A stretch of 64,000 nt of DNA from Enoplolaimus lenunculus. Its lineage: Eukaryota > Nematoda > Enoplea > Enoplida > Thoracostomopsidae. Below the pieces are notes generated by a model. It had not been told where the DNA came from. It saw nothing but the letters and a program-made list of their open reading frames with translations, and made no database searches. The DNA is taken from contig JASANG010001593.1 in the NCBI GenBank assembly GCA_030248215.1, positions 22,973-86,972 of the forward strand, read 5' to 3'. Position numbers and translations under genes: made by a program. Of this stretch, positions 24,455 through 35,695 are shown piece by piece (within the stretch, counting starts at the first letter, position 1; the number at the start of each line of letters is the position of its first letter).

Positions 24455-25365
24455 GAAGCCGCGGTCTAATCTCTGACTTCCAGTGTTTTCCCGGATAGCG
24501 CCAGAAACATATTTGCTGAAAACCAGAGGTGAATACAAACATTTCTGAACGGAGGGTGGACTGGCAAATGTTATGAAACTCAGAAATTGTAAGGTAGGGA
24601 GCTTATCATTTTGCCGCCAAAAATTTTCTAAGAGGAAAAATTGTAAGTTTTTATCACAAAAAAATCTGAGGAATATCATCATAATAAAATTCTAATTCGG
24701 GGGCGTACGCCTCCCCGCCCCCCCTTCTCTGGATCTGCTGGTGTTCAATGCAGCTTATGTTGAGCGTTTGGGCAATGAGTACTTAATAAATTTTGCTCTA
24801 ATTTCAATACCTATCACCAGAGATTTCAGCGATCTTGCAATCGCTATAACCACCTTAATCGCTAGTTTAATTAAATCTAAAGCCGGAAATTAAACAAATA
24901 TAGCAAAGCCGACTAGAGTTTAGATGGGCACCGAAAGTATATTTTCGTTCAACCGGAATAGCCTGTGGCGTGACTAGGATCTCCAATGTCCATCCGCGCA
25001 ACCTGTCATATGGGGCTTGTTCGCCTTGTGTAATTTTGTGTATCGAAATTTTAGTTTTTCAGCATACTTTAGCAGTTATTTGGATACCATCAAAATTTTT
25101 TGCACTCGCATAATAATTAGGTTTTGCTAATGGAGCCAAGATAGCGGCGAATCCCTTAAGACAGGTATGGTTGCAGCCGCAGCATTGGTAACCGCACGCA
25201 GTTATTATTGCATAATGTAGCTTGAAAACTATGATTAAGTGTACGCGTAGCGTTTTATAACTGTAAGATACGCTTGAGGTATAGCGATAAATGTTGTTCT
25301 GTCGCCAGTATCAAAATTGTTACTGAACCATATCCATTATTTTGTGGCATCATTCATATGAATGA
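24455..25365. other. AT-rich DNA; hAT-like end at 24,700-24,745
   Basis: A G/C-rich block ending CTCTGGATCTGCTGGTG resembles the right end of the 19,103 hAT-like element. I cannot define its partner. Nothing else is recognised. Confidence 0.35.
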
Positions 25366-25822
25366 TACTATAGAGACCCGAATAAGATTTGGGTAATAAG
25401 AAGGGGGTCCCAATTTTGAATCCCAGTCAATAGGAGTGCGTATTCCTAATGAGTGTCCGTAAGCGGGTAGTGTCTCTAAATAATAATTATAGTCTAGAAA
25501 TGTCAATTATCCCTAATTGTAGTGAGTAAATGACTCAAGAAGCAAATACATTTATGTTCGAAACTTTAAAGCGTACTTAAGTTTTGAAAGTAAAATTCCA
25601 AAGTATAACCTTGCATTATCGCTCAAGCTTTAGATGCAAGGCAAAAAACGTTTAATTCAACGGATAGTTGCAATACCGCAATACCGGTTATATCAGTAAG
25701 GGCGGCGAAGGGCGGGTAAAAAACAATAAATAACTGATCGCAAACAAATAACAAGGTTGGTACCTCTGGAGTAGCCAAATAAATATCAGTATATACCCCC
25801 TCTTATACGGGTCACTACAGTA
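25366..25822 (+). mobile_element. CTGTA-ended TA-target MITE, nearly full length
   Basis: It runs from TACTATAGAGACCCGAATAA to CTTATACGGGTCACTACAGT-A with the family interior in order (AATAGGAGTGCG, CCGTAAGCGGGTAG, TTCAACGGATAGTTGC, AATAAATATCAG). It is diverged and non-coding. Confidence 0.75.
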
Positions 25823-26560
25823 CACGTAAAATTTACAAGCATTCACGCTGTTTTGTGTTTCCACAAACTATCGGTACCACGTAGCAGCTCGTGCAAAATC
25901 CATTTGTATTTCGCCTGACGTCAATTCATAATAATTTGAGAAATTGAAAACTTAAAGATCGTTAAATTAAAATTGGAAAGTTGTAGCAGGGTTTATTTCA
26001 CACGATAGTTAAATAAAAAAGTTACTATACTCGATTTAACAAATCGCTACGAAGCCACTCGCTATACAGGGCTTTTCACAGATAATGCGCACTTAATTAA
26101 TATTCTGTATGTATAGCTAACTTTGAATCGAATTTCGTTTCGAGCATTCAATTTTAGACAAATTTGAATTGTTAAGCTTGAAAATATTATAAAGTAGATA
26201 TTGAAAAAACTAAAGTCTCCAAAATGGAAAACAACTTGCACCATTTGTTTACCTATCCTGCTTAGTAAACGTACCATATATCAAATGAAGGTTGGTCGCT
26301 CACTGAATGCGAATAAGACGGCTACAAATTGAGTTTTGGTTTATTGGCAATAGTTCAAGTTTTAGAAAAGCCTTTGTCTTGCTTTTTCAAATACGAATTC
26401 AAAGCCATGATGTTTGAATTCAAATTGAATAAATCTATATAATTAAAGCTAGAATACCGCACATTCGTATTTTGAGCAAGTCTCTAGCATACTTTGTTAA
26501 CAATAGTTTCATACCACAAACACGGGATTGTTCTATGATTGAAAAATTTGTGCCAGTGTT

Positions 26561-26700
26561 AATTTTAGGGACGTAGCAGTAAATTGGGCGTATTCCTAAG
26601 ACCTACCTAAGCCTGACCCGAAACAAAAAATGTCTAGAAGGTAAGCCTTCTCTTTTAGACGCCCACCAGAAACCACAACGGCCCTAAAAGTAATATGTGC
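26561..26700 (+). mobile_element. TTAGGC-core element, short variant
   Basis: The left end TTTTAGGGACGTAGCAGT is mirrored by the right end AACGGCCCTAAAAGTAAT. The interior is reduced to GCGTATTCCTAAGACC and a few CCTAAG-like units, then the TGTCTAGAAGGTAAG and ACGCCCACCAGAAACC blocks shared with the 10,002 copy. Confidence 0.55.
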
Positions 26701-27298
26701 CAGAATTTGGTTACAAAAATTATGGGTTTGCTAACGCTCTGCGCATTGCGCAAATTTTGACGACTAATATTTTTTATTGCTAAAATACCTTCAGGTTCTG
26801 TTTTAATTCTTGGGTACATTGAAAATGCTAAATGAAGTTACTCACCGATTGACTCGAGTTATGCAAGAAATATGCAAATTTGAGAAACGAACATATTTCG
26901 CCATATTTAGTCGACACAAATGATGATATTTTAGTACAACTTGTAAAATCGAAATACATGTTACATTGGTTGTACATCTGATATCACACTTAAAGGGTAT
27001 GGTTTTTAAAGGTATTGGAGTCGCGAAAGTTTGAATTTTTCATTTTCAATTATCTGGTTTGTTGCCAAATTTTTAGGTCAGAAAAGATAGTAATTTTTAA
27101 AGCTTATGATCAGCGTTGCATTCAGAGGTAAGGCGTGAGAAACAGCTTCTTTACCAGAAGCGTTGAACAAATTTACGACGCTATAATTACGTTGGGCATC
27201 ACCCGGGACAGCTTTCTATCAATATATAAGTCGCGAACCCCTTCAATAATTTTTGGATCCGCCTCTGATCATGGTTGAAACTTCAACTGGCTATTTTC

Positions 27299-27463
27299 TA
27301 GGCGTGTAGCTAGCTTACCTTACTAGGAGGCTGAACATTTTTCAAGATCGACATACAAGAATTTTCGTTGACATACAAGCAAGGTTAAAAATTTTCTAGG
27401 GGGGGGGGCAAAATTTTCCCAATGGGGCTGAGGTCACTCTGGCCTCCCCTTGGCTACAGGCAT
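27299..27463. mobile_element. hAT-like short element (GTAGC..GGCTAC ends)
   Basis: The left end AGGCGTGTAGCTAGCTTACC and the right end CCTTGGCTACAGGCATG are inverted. The body has the same GGGGCTGAG and ACTCTGGCC signatures as the 12,661 copy. Non-coding. Confidence 0.55.
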
Positions 27464-27744
27464 GCTGTTATCTTGTTTTTCCCCAGTTCTCACAATGAGG
27501 TTTATATTCTTCCCATTATCCGCTACGCAAACGCGGTTATAATGGTTGGTTGTTTATGACGAATACGGAAACAGCCCGAACACAAGTTGACTAGCGCAGT
27601 TAATTTCCCAACGGTGTTTCACTGCAGTTTTAATGTATTCATAAAAGCGTTTGGAACGAATATTATATATGCGGCTAGTTCGATTTATGCATTATCGCCT
27701 GTTATAAAATAGCATTATGTGGTATTTATATTTGCAAGATAAAA

Positions 27745-28560
27745 TGTATAACATTCGGCGGGGATTGACTTAATAGAACAAGCTCTTAATCCATAGTTCG
27801 GACCGTTTTACCACTATTATATTTTCAACTCGATTTGATATTCATGAGTTGGAAGATGAAATAGGAGAGATCAGAAAAAAAAAAAGACCAAACCAACCCC
27901 ACCTATTTTCAACTGCATTTGATATGGAAAAAAAAAAAGATCGAGTTAACAGAACGAGCTCTTAATCCATAGCGACTTCCCAAATATTCCCACTCCATTT
28001 GATATTCATCAGTTGGAAGATAGGAGCCAAACCCACCGACCGTTTTACCATTATTATATTTTCAATTCCATTTGATATTCATCAGTTGGAAGATGAAATA
28101 GGAGAGATTCTGTGGGGATCGAGTTAACAGAACGAGCTCTTAATCCATAGTTCGGACCATTTTACCACTATTATATTTTCAACTCCATTTGATATTCATC
28201 AGTTGGAAGATGAAATAGAAGAGATTCTGCTGGGATCGAGTTAACAGAACGAGCTCTTAATCCATAGTTCGGACTGTTTTACCATTATTATATTTTCAAT
28301 TCCATTTGATATTCATCAGTTGGAAGATGAAATAGGAGAGATTCTGCGTGGATCGAGTTAACAGAACGAGCTCTTAATCCATAGTTCGGACCGTTTTACC
28401 ATTATTATATTTTCAATTCCATTTGATATTCATCAGTTGGAAGATGAAATAGGAGAGATTCGGCGGGGATCGAGTTAATAGAACGAGCTCCTATTCATTC
28501 CATAGTTCGGATCGTTTTCCATTATATTTTCAATTTCATTTGACATTCATTCAAAAGCTA
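27745..28560. repeat. ~118-bp tandem repeat
   Basis: The segment GAGCTCTTAATCCATAGTTC recurs at about 27,780, 27,956, 28,133, 28,250, 28,369 and 28,486, with spacings of 117-119 bp in the right part and larger disturbed units on the left. Each unit also holds GATATTCATCAGTTGGAAGA and GGAGAGATTC. It lies just 3' of the donor of the 28,779 exon, so it is probably intronic. Confidence 0.85.
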
Positions 28561-28778
28561 AGATTTTTTTCAATCCGAACTCTAAAACACACGCGGGTAT
28601 TCCGTCACGGCTCGTTCAAAGAGTTCGGCGTCCAGCCCGAAGTCGAGTTCTCATATCCCGCGCAGGTTTTGACCAATGCATACCCGTAATAATTGTACAC
28701 ATAATCATTGTGTATTATTTCGCATGACAGTTACCGCAAGATGTTTAGTATTTAAACCACAATATAAAAAACACTTAC

Positions 28779-29225
28779 CTCGTGGCTGCTAATACAGTTA
28801 TTTGCTTCAAACTTTGTCACTCCATTTGCGACGTTAATTTGGCCACTCAACGAGTCACTTGCCAGACTGCTAGCTCCGCCACGAGCGCCACGAGAGTCTT
28901 CATCATGCGAAGTAATTGAGACAGAAGGGGATCCAAGACTAAAACACAGGGCGCACGACGTAGGACGAGTTCTGGCGGGTGTTGCCTGAGGGACGACGTC
29001 TTGTCTGCCCGCGGAATTAGGAGTCCCTCGCAGTCTGCTGTCGCAGACATCCAGGTGGCTACCGTTGGCTTCGTACGACGCGGAAGCATTCGATGACAGA
29101 CCACTTTGATCACTATCGTCTAGTGAAAAAACGTACGCAACATCGACTGTGGCAGGCATGGGACTATTGTGGTTAGAATAGGGCCGCAACTGGGTGATGC
29201 TTGCTGTTGGCAACGGAGGTTTCAT
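28779..29225 (-). CDS. First coding exon of an unrecognised host gene
   Basis: A minus-strand exon of 149 codons starts at the ATG at 29,225 (in-frame TGA two codons upstream) and ends at a perfect donor, CACGAG|GTAAGT, at 28,779 in phase 0. The protein opens MKPPLPTASITQLRPYSNHN and is rich in Ser, Asp, Asn and Ala (SLDDSDQSGLSSNASASYEA, SITSHDEDSRGARGGASS). It has no signal peptide or membrane segment, so it is probably a disordered N-terminal region. G/C content and codon use are clearly above the surroundings. Family unknown. The phase-0 exon at 8,541-8,828 on the same strand is a candidate continuation. The intron starts next to a 118-bp tandem repeat. The exon itself is well supported; the identity of the gene is not. 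Confidence 0.7.
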
Positions 29226-29977
29226 GATTCAATACTTGGGGTTACATTTAGTGAGTAGCATATATTAAAAATTTAAGTTAGGTAAATTTCTTTTGTTACT
29301 TATTTAGTTTGCGTTGGTAGTCGATGTTTCATCACTCGCTAAGCACAGTTTCCATGATGTGGATTGTTTTTAGCGGTTCAAAAATAAAGTAAAAACCACT
29401 TGGCGAACAGAAAATATCAGATTTAACACAATTTTTGTTTATTTACAGATTCAAAGTTGTAAAAGTATATTTTGATTTCGTCTACGAACACAACATTAAC
29501 AGTAGCAGCAATGGGTTTATTTCGGTCTGATCCTTGGTTCAAGTGTGCAACTCGATGGAGCAATTTGGTGGCAATGAAATTTCAATTAAACAGTCTTCAA
29601 CAGCCAGAACTAAACTCAAAAGCGTTCTAAAGCAATTTGAAATTTAATTTTAGTTATACTTAGACTCACAGTTTGCCGCAAAAGTTTTGAGTCTTAAATA
29701 TTTGTTGCGTTAGATAACTCTGTTAGTATGCATTCAACTAAAATAAACTTAGAAATGACTGACAAGTTACCAAATGTTGAACGCGACAACAAGGCGTGTA
29801 CTATGTGTATGCTGTGGCAAATTTACTGTACATGAAAGAGAAAAAATTTTACCGCACGTATATCAGCAGAAAGTTTAAAAAATGAATTTGAAAAATTTAA
29901 CCGGTTTGGACGTCAATTAATAAGGATCCGGACGACTCAATAGTAGAGCCGATATGCAAATATTTACTCTACGTAGC
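29226..29977. other. Region upstream of the 28.8-kb start exon
   Basis: This is the 5' side of the minus-strand start exon and may hold the 5' UTR, an upstream intron or the promoter. I see no clear TATA box or CpG-rich core. Confidence 0.3.
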
Positions 29978-30223
29978 GGCCAATGTAAAGAACAGGCGGA
30001 ACAGTATTACATGCTTATACCCAAGCCTACGCTAAGCTTAAGCCTAAGCGTAAGAATGAGCATATTCCTAAGCCTAAGCCTAAGCCTAAGTCCAAACCTA
30101 AGCGTCCGAACGAGCATATTCCTAAGCCTAAGCCTAAGCCATGCAAAACAATTAGTCTAAAGCTTAAGCGTACTCTATTGCTGTCCCACAGAAAAGCGTT
30201 CCGCCCCTGAACTTTACATGGGC
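29978..30223 (+). mobile_element. hAT-like TTAGGC-core element, well preserved
   Basis: The left end GGCCAATGTAAAGAACAGGC and the minus-strand right end GCCCATGTAAAGTTCAGGGG are clean terminal inverted repeats. The core has three CCTAAG arrays separated by GAATGAGCATATT or GAACGAGCATATT spacers, then CAATTAGTCTAAAGCTTAAG and the right end. Lysine-proline or leucine-glycine repeat frames here are artefacts of the hexamers. Confidence 0.8.
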
Positions 30224-30661
30224 AATAACGGCGAACGGGCCCATGGAATAACTTGTAAAGGAACAAAGTAAAACAGCAGAAAGAACTCGCGTAGCCAGGA
30301 TTTTTACATTAAGAGGGATCGAGGCAACGCAGAACTACAGTAAAGATTAAGCTTTGAAGAATTCGCGAACGAAGCAAGCGGAAAGCTTGACACAATGTTT
30401 AAATTGTCGTGTAAAATAGAAAACTTTAAGTTTTGTGGGAGTTCAAAATGGTCCAAAAATATCGATAGAACCTCGCGAGTGGAACGAGCTAGAAAGTTGA
30501 TATAAATTTTAGCATTAAATCTTTTGTAACAATCGCTTCGCAGCATACAGAGACCTCATCAATTTTGACAACAAAACCTGCTAAAATCAAATCAATTTCA
30601 AGACTTTTTTGCTAAAATTTTTGCATATACACATACGCAAAAGTATATATTTAACGGAATC

Positions 30662-31133
30662 TACGACAATTCGTCGCCCGACAACAGCTCGTTGTCCGAC
30701 ATCTCGTCGCCCGAAATATCGTCGATATCGAAAATTTATCGCATCGACATCTCGTCGATCCCGACAACTCGTCGACCCTACGTGCCCGACATCTCGAGAT
30801 CCAGATAACTGTTGCCCCGATATCTTGCTGATTCCAGCAACTCATCCGATAACTGGTCTTCCTTGACATCTCGTATTCATTCATTTTATAAGTTTGTATG
30901 GCACAAATAACTTTTAAGCTATGGTGGGAGCGACTGCAATTTATTAATCTACATTTGTAGCAAAACCTAGAAAACCATCGTGGAAACAGATGTGAACCTA
31001 ATAAGGAACGACAAATTGTTGGTCGTACCTCCTGGCAGGCGATAATTTGACGGTTCGACGAGTTGTTTTTGACGTCTAAAACGTCAGACTACGACTTGTC
31101 AACCAACGAGTTGCCTTGCGACGAATTTTCGTA
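30662..31133. mobile_element. Inverted-repeat element built of CGACAA/TCGTCG motifs
   Basis: The left end TACGACAATTCGTCGCCCGA and the minus-strand right end TACGAAAATTCGTCGCAAGG are inverted. The left half is a degenerate tandem of CGACATCTCGTCG-like units. The right half has fewer. Non-coding; the open frames are driven by the repeats. Related scraps: CGACAATTCGTC at about 16,955. Confidence 0.6.
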
Positions 31134-31289
31134 ATACCTAAGAAACGTGTTTTATATTGAAGCACGGATATTTTGAACAATATAAAAATGTTAAATATGC
31201 ATCATTGTTAGACATGACAGAACTTCTAGTAATCTCCAAAAGCCGTCTAAGTCACGGATGGAGACTTAGGCAGACTCTTGATTATTATG

Positions 31290-31420
31290 GCATCAGGGGT
31301 CAACAACAATTGCGCGAACGACAGTTGCCCGAACGGCAGTTGCTCAAATGATAAGCTCAAAGGCGACAATTGCGATAAACAATTGTCCACACGAACTACA
31401 AATATCCAGTTGTCTACATG
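31290..31420. repeat. CAGTTGCCCGAACG-type degenerate tandem
   Basis: Units such as CAATTGCGCGAACGACAGTT and GCCCGAACGGCAGTTGCTC repeat loosely. Opposed units (GGGCAATTGTCGCG) occur at 32,397-32,450 and 32,531-32,575. The two clusters could be the ends of one larger decayed inverted-repeat element interrupted by the TTAGGC element at 32,066. The rest of 31,420-32,057 shows nothing. Confidence 0.4.
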
Positions 31421-32065
31421 AGATCACTGGTAATGGAGGGTCGTATCTCAAAAATTTCGTTGGTCTTTCATGTGATTCATAACAAAACCATCTGCATCCG
31501 CAGGGGCCACTGGTGAGCGTATTTGAAATCCGACCGTGACATTATTATTTTTACATGGGATACATCTGCACTGGAGCGGCAAAAAACATGGCACTAGCGC
31601 AAAGTTGAAAATTGGTTAATGGCTCATTGATTTTGGGTCTAAATTCTGTGAATTTTGATGAATCATAGTTGGCCATGGCGGGTTGTGGGCCAAAGTTTTG
31701 ACTCTTAACAGATCCATAATTCATTGCTATGATTATAATGGAGGTTAAAGAATTACCCGTTATTTAAATAATGGAAACCGACATTGGTTGTCATAGAAAA
31801 ATGATATACAGTTACATTAATAGTTTTACTTGGCTGTCTTTTTTGTACAGCTGCCTGTAAATCGTTGACAATTTTTATATAGTTATTATATAATATGACC
31901 AATCGTCTGCCGTCTGACAATCCGATTTTTAAATTCTAGCATGAAATTATATCCCAGATGAAACAGAAAATATTCATGTGAAACCGTTTAATGTTTATAT
32001 AAATTATTGTATTTATTTGTATACAAGTTTAATAATTTCTATATCCACAGCCCATTAAGGTGCAC

Positions 32066-32267
32066 CGGCCTATGTAAAGATGAGAGGCGGAACGTTTTTC
32101 TGTGGGACTAGAACAGAGTACGCTTAAAAGCTTTAGACGAATGTTTTCGCTCGGCTTATGCTTAGGCTTAGAATTATGCTCATTCTTACGCTAAAGCTTT
32201 AGGCGTAGGCTTAGCATTAGAAATATGCTTATGATACAGTTCCGCCGCCGTTTTTTTACATTGGCCG
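32066..32267 (-). mobile_element. hAT-like TTAGGC-core element with target duplication trace
   Basis: The left end GGCCTATGTAAAGATGAGAG and the minus-strand right end GGCCAATGTAAAAAAACGG are inverted repeats. The flanks GGTGCACC and GACGCACC match at 6 of 8 positions. The core has two GGCTTA-type runs around AATTATGCTCATTCTTACGC. It lies between the CGACAATTG-type clusters at 31.3 and 32.4 kb. Confidence 0.75.
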
Positions 32268-32865
32268 ACGCACCTAAATGTTATAGTTAAGCCCGTCACA
32301 CAGTCTATGGGATATTTCAGTTCCCATGACATTCTTCGAAATATAACTATGTTTAGATCTGAAATTTGGAAAAGTATGTTTGATAAATTGATATATTTGG
32401 GCAATTGTCGCGTTTGCGCATTTGTCGAATTTGGGCAATTATTGTTGCTTACAGGGTGCAACCGGATATTAGTTTCCGATAAAAATCAGTTTCCGGTATT
32501 TATACTATACGTTTACACCCTCGTCGGTTGAAGAATTGTCGAGTTTGGGGAATTGTCGCGTTTTGGGCAACTTTTGTTTAAGCAAAGCCCAAGAAAAATA
32601 GTCTACAGGTAAACTTATTTACTAGCAATTCCTCGAAAAATAGTTCCACCCTTTAGTCGGGTGCGCTCTATCTATGAACTACCCGAGCGCGCGTGATCAA
32701 AAATATATGATATCTCCATTAAGTATAAAATTTTTTGAAATATTGCGCCTGATGTTAATTTTTCGATTTTAACCGCTTCTCTTGAAAATTTTTTGGTTCC
32801 GTTTAGCCAGTTAGCACATCTGCATGACCCTGCTAAAATTTTGGCCTGGACCCTCCTAGCATGTT

Positions 32866-33082
32866 GACTGCAAACAATGGTGAGCCAAATTGACTCTTTC
32901 CTAAACAGGTTTTCCGGACTACGCAAACTGAGTCAAATGCAACTCCGCTAGAGTCAATTTCGACTCATTGAGCGACTCAGTGAACCGAATTTGTCTCTGG
33001 TGGAGTCGAATTAGCACTCAGTTTGTGTAGTCTAAAAAAGCCTATTTCGGAGAGTCAATTTGACTCACCATTTTTTGCAGTG
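32866..33082. mobile_element. Inverted-repeat MITE with ACTGCAAA ends
   Basis: The left arm ACTGCAAACAATGGTGAGCC and the minus-strand right arm ACTGCAAAAAATGGTGAGTC match over about 75 bp, through CAAATTGACTC and CAAACTGAGT. GTTG flanks both sides. The interior is rich in GAGTC/GACTC palindromes. The superfamily is not assigned. Confidence 0.7.
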
Positions 33083-33748
33083 TTGACCTTGCACAGGAAT
33101 GTTAGCCACAAATTGTTTTGAGTAAACAGGCAAAACAAAAGCAAAAACAATGCAACTCAAAGTGCGCTCAAAAACACTGACATGGCCTACATCATATTTT
33201 TGTTGATTTACCTTCAAACAAAATTGTCCTAATAACCGATATTCTACCGAGTCAAAGGAACCTTTGACCTGCCCGCAAATAGCTGAAGTACGCACTCAGG
33301 GCATACAATACGCAAATTCAAAAATGCGTTTTAAAACTCGGTGTCAAAACGAAACGATCTCCTCAAATCAAAGTTTGTTTACCCATTCGAAACTGTGAGC
33401 ATATCCTGCGCAGTTGAAGAATATTCGTGCGTTAAGATAAAGTTCTGAAATAATAGTGAACTTGGATAATATTACAAGATAAATCATTGATCCTCAAATA
33501 AATGCAGTCCGAAAAACACATACGAAAAAAAGAAAATTGTCACAAATTATTTTCGTTCTATAAATATGTATGTATAAAATATGTATATATAAATAATAAA
33601 AAATAAAACACATGTAATAATTCAATTAAAGTGAAATATAGGCGATGTTATTAATATTTTTTAGTATTGAATTTGATTTCTATATTTCATTTTCTTATTA
33701 CTTTTCGTAGTCATAAAACCATGTCTAAAATGCAAAGCGAAAGACAAA
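33083..33748. other. AT-rich DNA with AT microsatellite at 33,560-33,620
   Basis: No gene or element ends are recognised. Confidence 0.45.
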
Positions 33749-34541
33749 AAACCTATGTATAGAAAAGGGCTGGAACAGTTAAACGGAAGGATGAGCTTAT
33801 ACCTAAGCCTAAGTCTATGCCTAAGTCTAAAGCCTAAGCCTAAGGATGAGCATATATCTAGGCCTATGCTGAAGTCTGAGTCTAATCCTACGCGTACTGT
33901 ATTGACCCGAATAAGAGGGGGTAATAAGAGGGGGTCCCCATTTTGCTCCAAATCAATAGAAGTCCGTATCCCGAATAATAGTCCGTAAGCGGATAGAGTC
34001 CCTAAACCCTAACTAGAGTCCATATATGTCAATTAACCCTAATTGTAGCACATAAATGACTCCGGGACCAAATAATTTGAGTTCGAAACTTTAAAGGCTA
34101 CTTAAATTTTGAAAGTGCATTCCTAAGTATAACCTTTTATTATCGCTCAAACTATTGAAACGAGACAAATATACGTTTAATTCAACGGATAGTTGCAGTA
34201 CCGGATATATATCAGTAACGAAGGGCGGCGGAGCGTGGGCAAAAAATAAATAACAGTCCGTAACCGAATAACCAGGGGGGTACCCGCTGGAGAGGCCAAA
34301 TAAATATCAGCCCCCCTTTTATTCGGGTTAATACAGTAATGATGAGTTTATGCCTTAAGTATAATTGTAAAGATGAGCTTTTACCTAAGCGTACGCCTAA
34401 CTCTAAATCTAACCCAAAGCGTAAAGATAAGCTAATACCTAAGCCTAATCCTAAGCCTAATAAAAAAAATAGTCCAAAGCTTGAGCTTATTCTATTACAA
34501 TCCCTCAGGACAACGTTCCGGCCCTGTTTTATACATGAGGC
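33749..34541 (+). mobile_element. TTAGGC-core element split by a nested MITE
   Basis: The left end AACCTATGTATAGAAAAGGG and the minus-strand right end GCCTCATGTATAAAACAGGG are the family terminal repeats. The core (GATGAGCTTATACCTAAGCC units) is interrupted at 33,897-34,336 by a CTGTA-ended MITE, after which the core resumes with TAAAGATGAGCTTTTACC. The shared stretch GACAAA in both flanks may be the target-site trace. Confidence 0.75.
33897..34336 (+). mobile_element. CTGTA-ended TA-target MITE, reference copy
   Basis: The left end CTGTATTGACCCGAATAAGA and the minus-strand right end CTGTATTAACCCGAATAAAA are inverted repeats flanked by TA on both sides. At 440 bp this is the most complete of at least seven copies in the window (4,708; 11,697; 25,366; 36,515; 51,758; 55,239; 55,919). 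It has no open frame. The TA target suggests a Tc1/mariner-like or related transposase, but that is inference. It is nested in a TTAGGC-core element and therefore younger than it. Confidence 0.8.
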
Positions 34542-35123
34542 TGACAAATATATGGTGTTTTAATAGTTGTTCAAAATGTAAATAAGAAGAGGCTTAAAAT
34601 AAACCACGCCTTTAAAGTTACGCAACAATCAAAATTTCAGATTCAAAGGAACGTGAAAGTGGGTTAAAGTATGCTATTTTGAACATAAGAACAGATATAG
34701 GGGAGCCAACAAAAAACTTTGGTTAAACGTAACGCGTATTGAGTTGTTGTTTCTGCAGTTTTGGTCCTAATTGCATGCATGTATCACCAAAATAAATATA
34801 TATTGGAAAAATAACAACAAAAGTGTATAATTTATTTGAATTTGTACAATATATTATATTTGGAATGCCCTAAAATATAAAATGACAATACAATTGCAAC
34901 TTATCCAGTTTTAGCATACTTAGATAATGTATTTTGGCAAACTATGTCATCCTATTAACGGAAAGCAGTCTGAAGTAAATATACGATAAAACTAAAAAAC
35001 TTGTTCAAAGCGCATTCAGTTTAACATACATTACTTCCATCGGATATTTCTTCATAAAACAGTTTTTCTATTTTATCGCTGTTTAATTTTTGGTTATGCA
35101 CCGCATGAGCTTTGTAAGCAAGT

Positions 35124-35265
35124 TCTGTAATAATTTTGTTGAAGTTTTACAGCAAGATTTAGCCAATGTGTAGAACAAGGACGTAACAGTTATATCTGTA
35201 ATAATTTTGTTGAAGTTTTACAGCAAGATTTAGCCAATGTGTAGAACAAGGACGTAACAGTTATA
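35124..35265. repeat. 71-bp perfect tandem duplication spanning an element end
   Basis: TCTGTAATAATTTTGTTGAA begins at 35,124 and again at 35,195, and both 71-bp units read the same. Each unit carries GCCAATGTGTAGAACAAGGA, the left terminal repeat of the neighbouring TTAGGC-core element. Confidence 0.85.
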
Positions 35266-35432
35266 TAAGCGTATTCCTATGTGTAAGCCTAAGACTAGGC
35301 GTAATAATCAGCTTATACCATTGCCTAAAGCTTAAGCCTAAAGCCGAAGCCTAAGCAAAAAGTTAGTCTAAAGCTTAAGCTTACTCTACTGCAGTACCGC
35401 AGAAGAACGTTATGCCTCTATTCTTTACATGC
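35163..35432 (+). mobile_element. TTAGGC-core element with duplicated left end
   Basis: The left end GCCAATGTGTAGAACAAGG appears twice (35,163 and 35,234) through a tandem duplication. The core holds CCTAAG-like units and GTAATAATCAGCTTATACC, then AAAAAGTTAGTCTAAAGCTT and the right end TTATGCCTCTATTCTTTACATG. Confidence 0.65.
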
Positions 35433-35559
35433 GTTGAAGAATTGAACGAATACTTTGCTGGAATGGGTTTTAAATTTTGAGTACATAATCTTATGGAAAT
35501 TTCGCTGTGCGAAAATGATTATTTAGGTTTTTGGTGAATGTCTTAACGGTCACGCGACC

Positions 35560-35695
35560 AGATTATCTCAACTACGATTCACACGAATGTGACTATCTTT
35601 GCAAAACGCATTTATTACAGTATTAAAACGGTTTAACTTCGGTTCACACGAATGTGGCTATCTTTCTAATTCGCATTTATTACAGCATTTTTGAA
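35560..35695 (+). repeat. Two monomers of the ~66-bp satellite (block A copy 1)
   Basis: Two monomers (TTCACACGAATGTG...CGCATTTATTACAG) end at CATTTTTGAATATTCT, the same right boundary as the large array at 51,027. This is the short-array counterpart of the 47.5-51.0 kb satellite. Confidence 0.8.
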
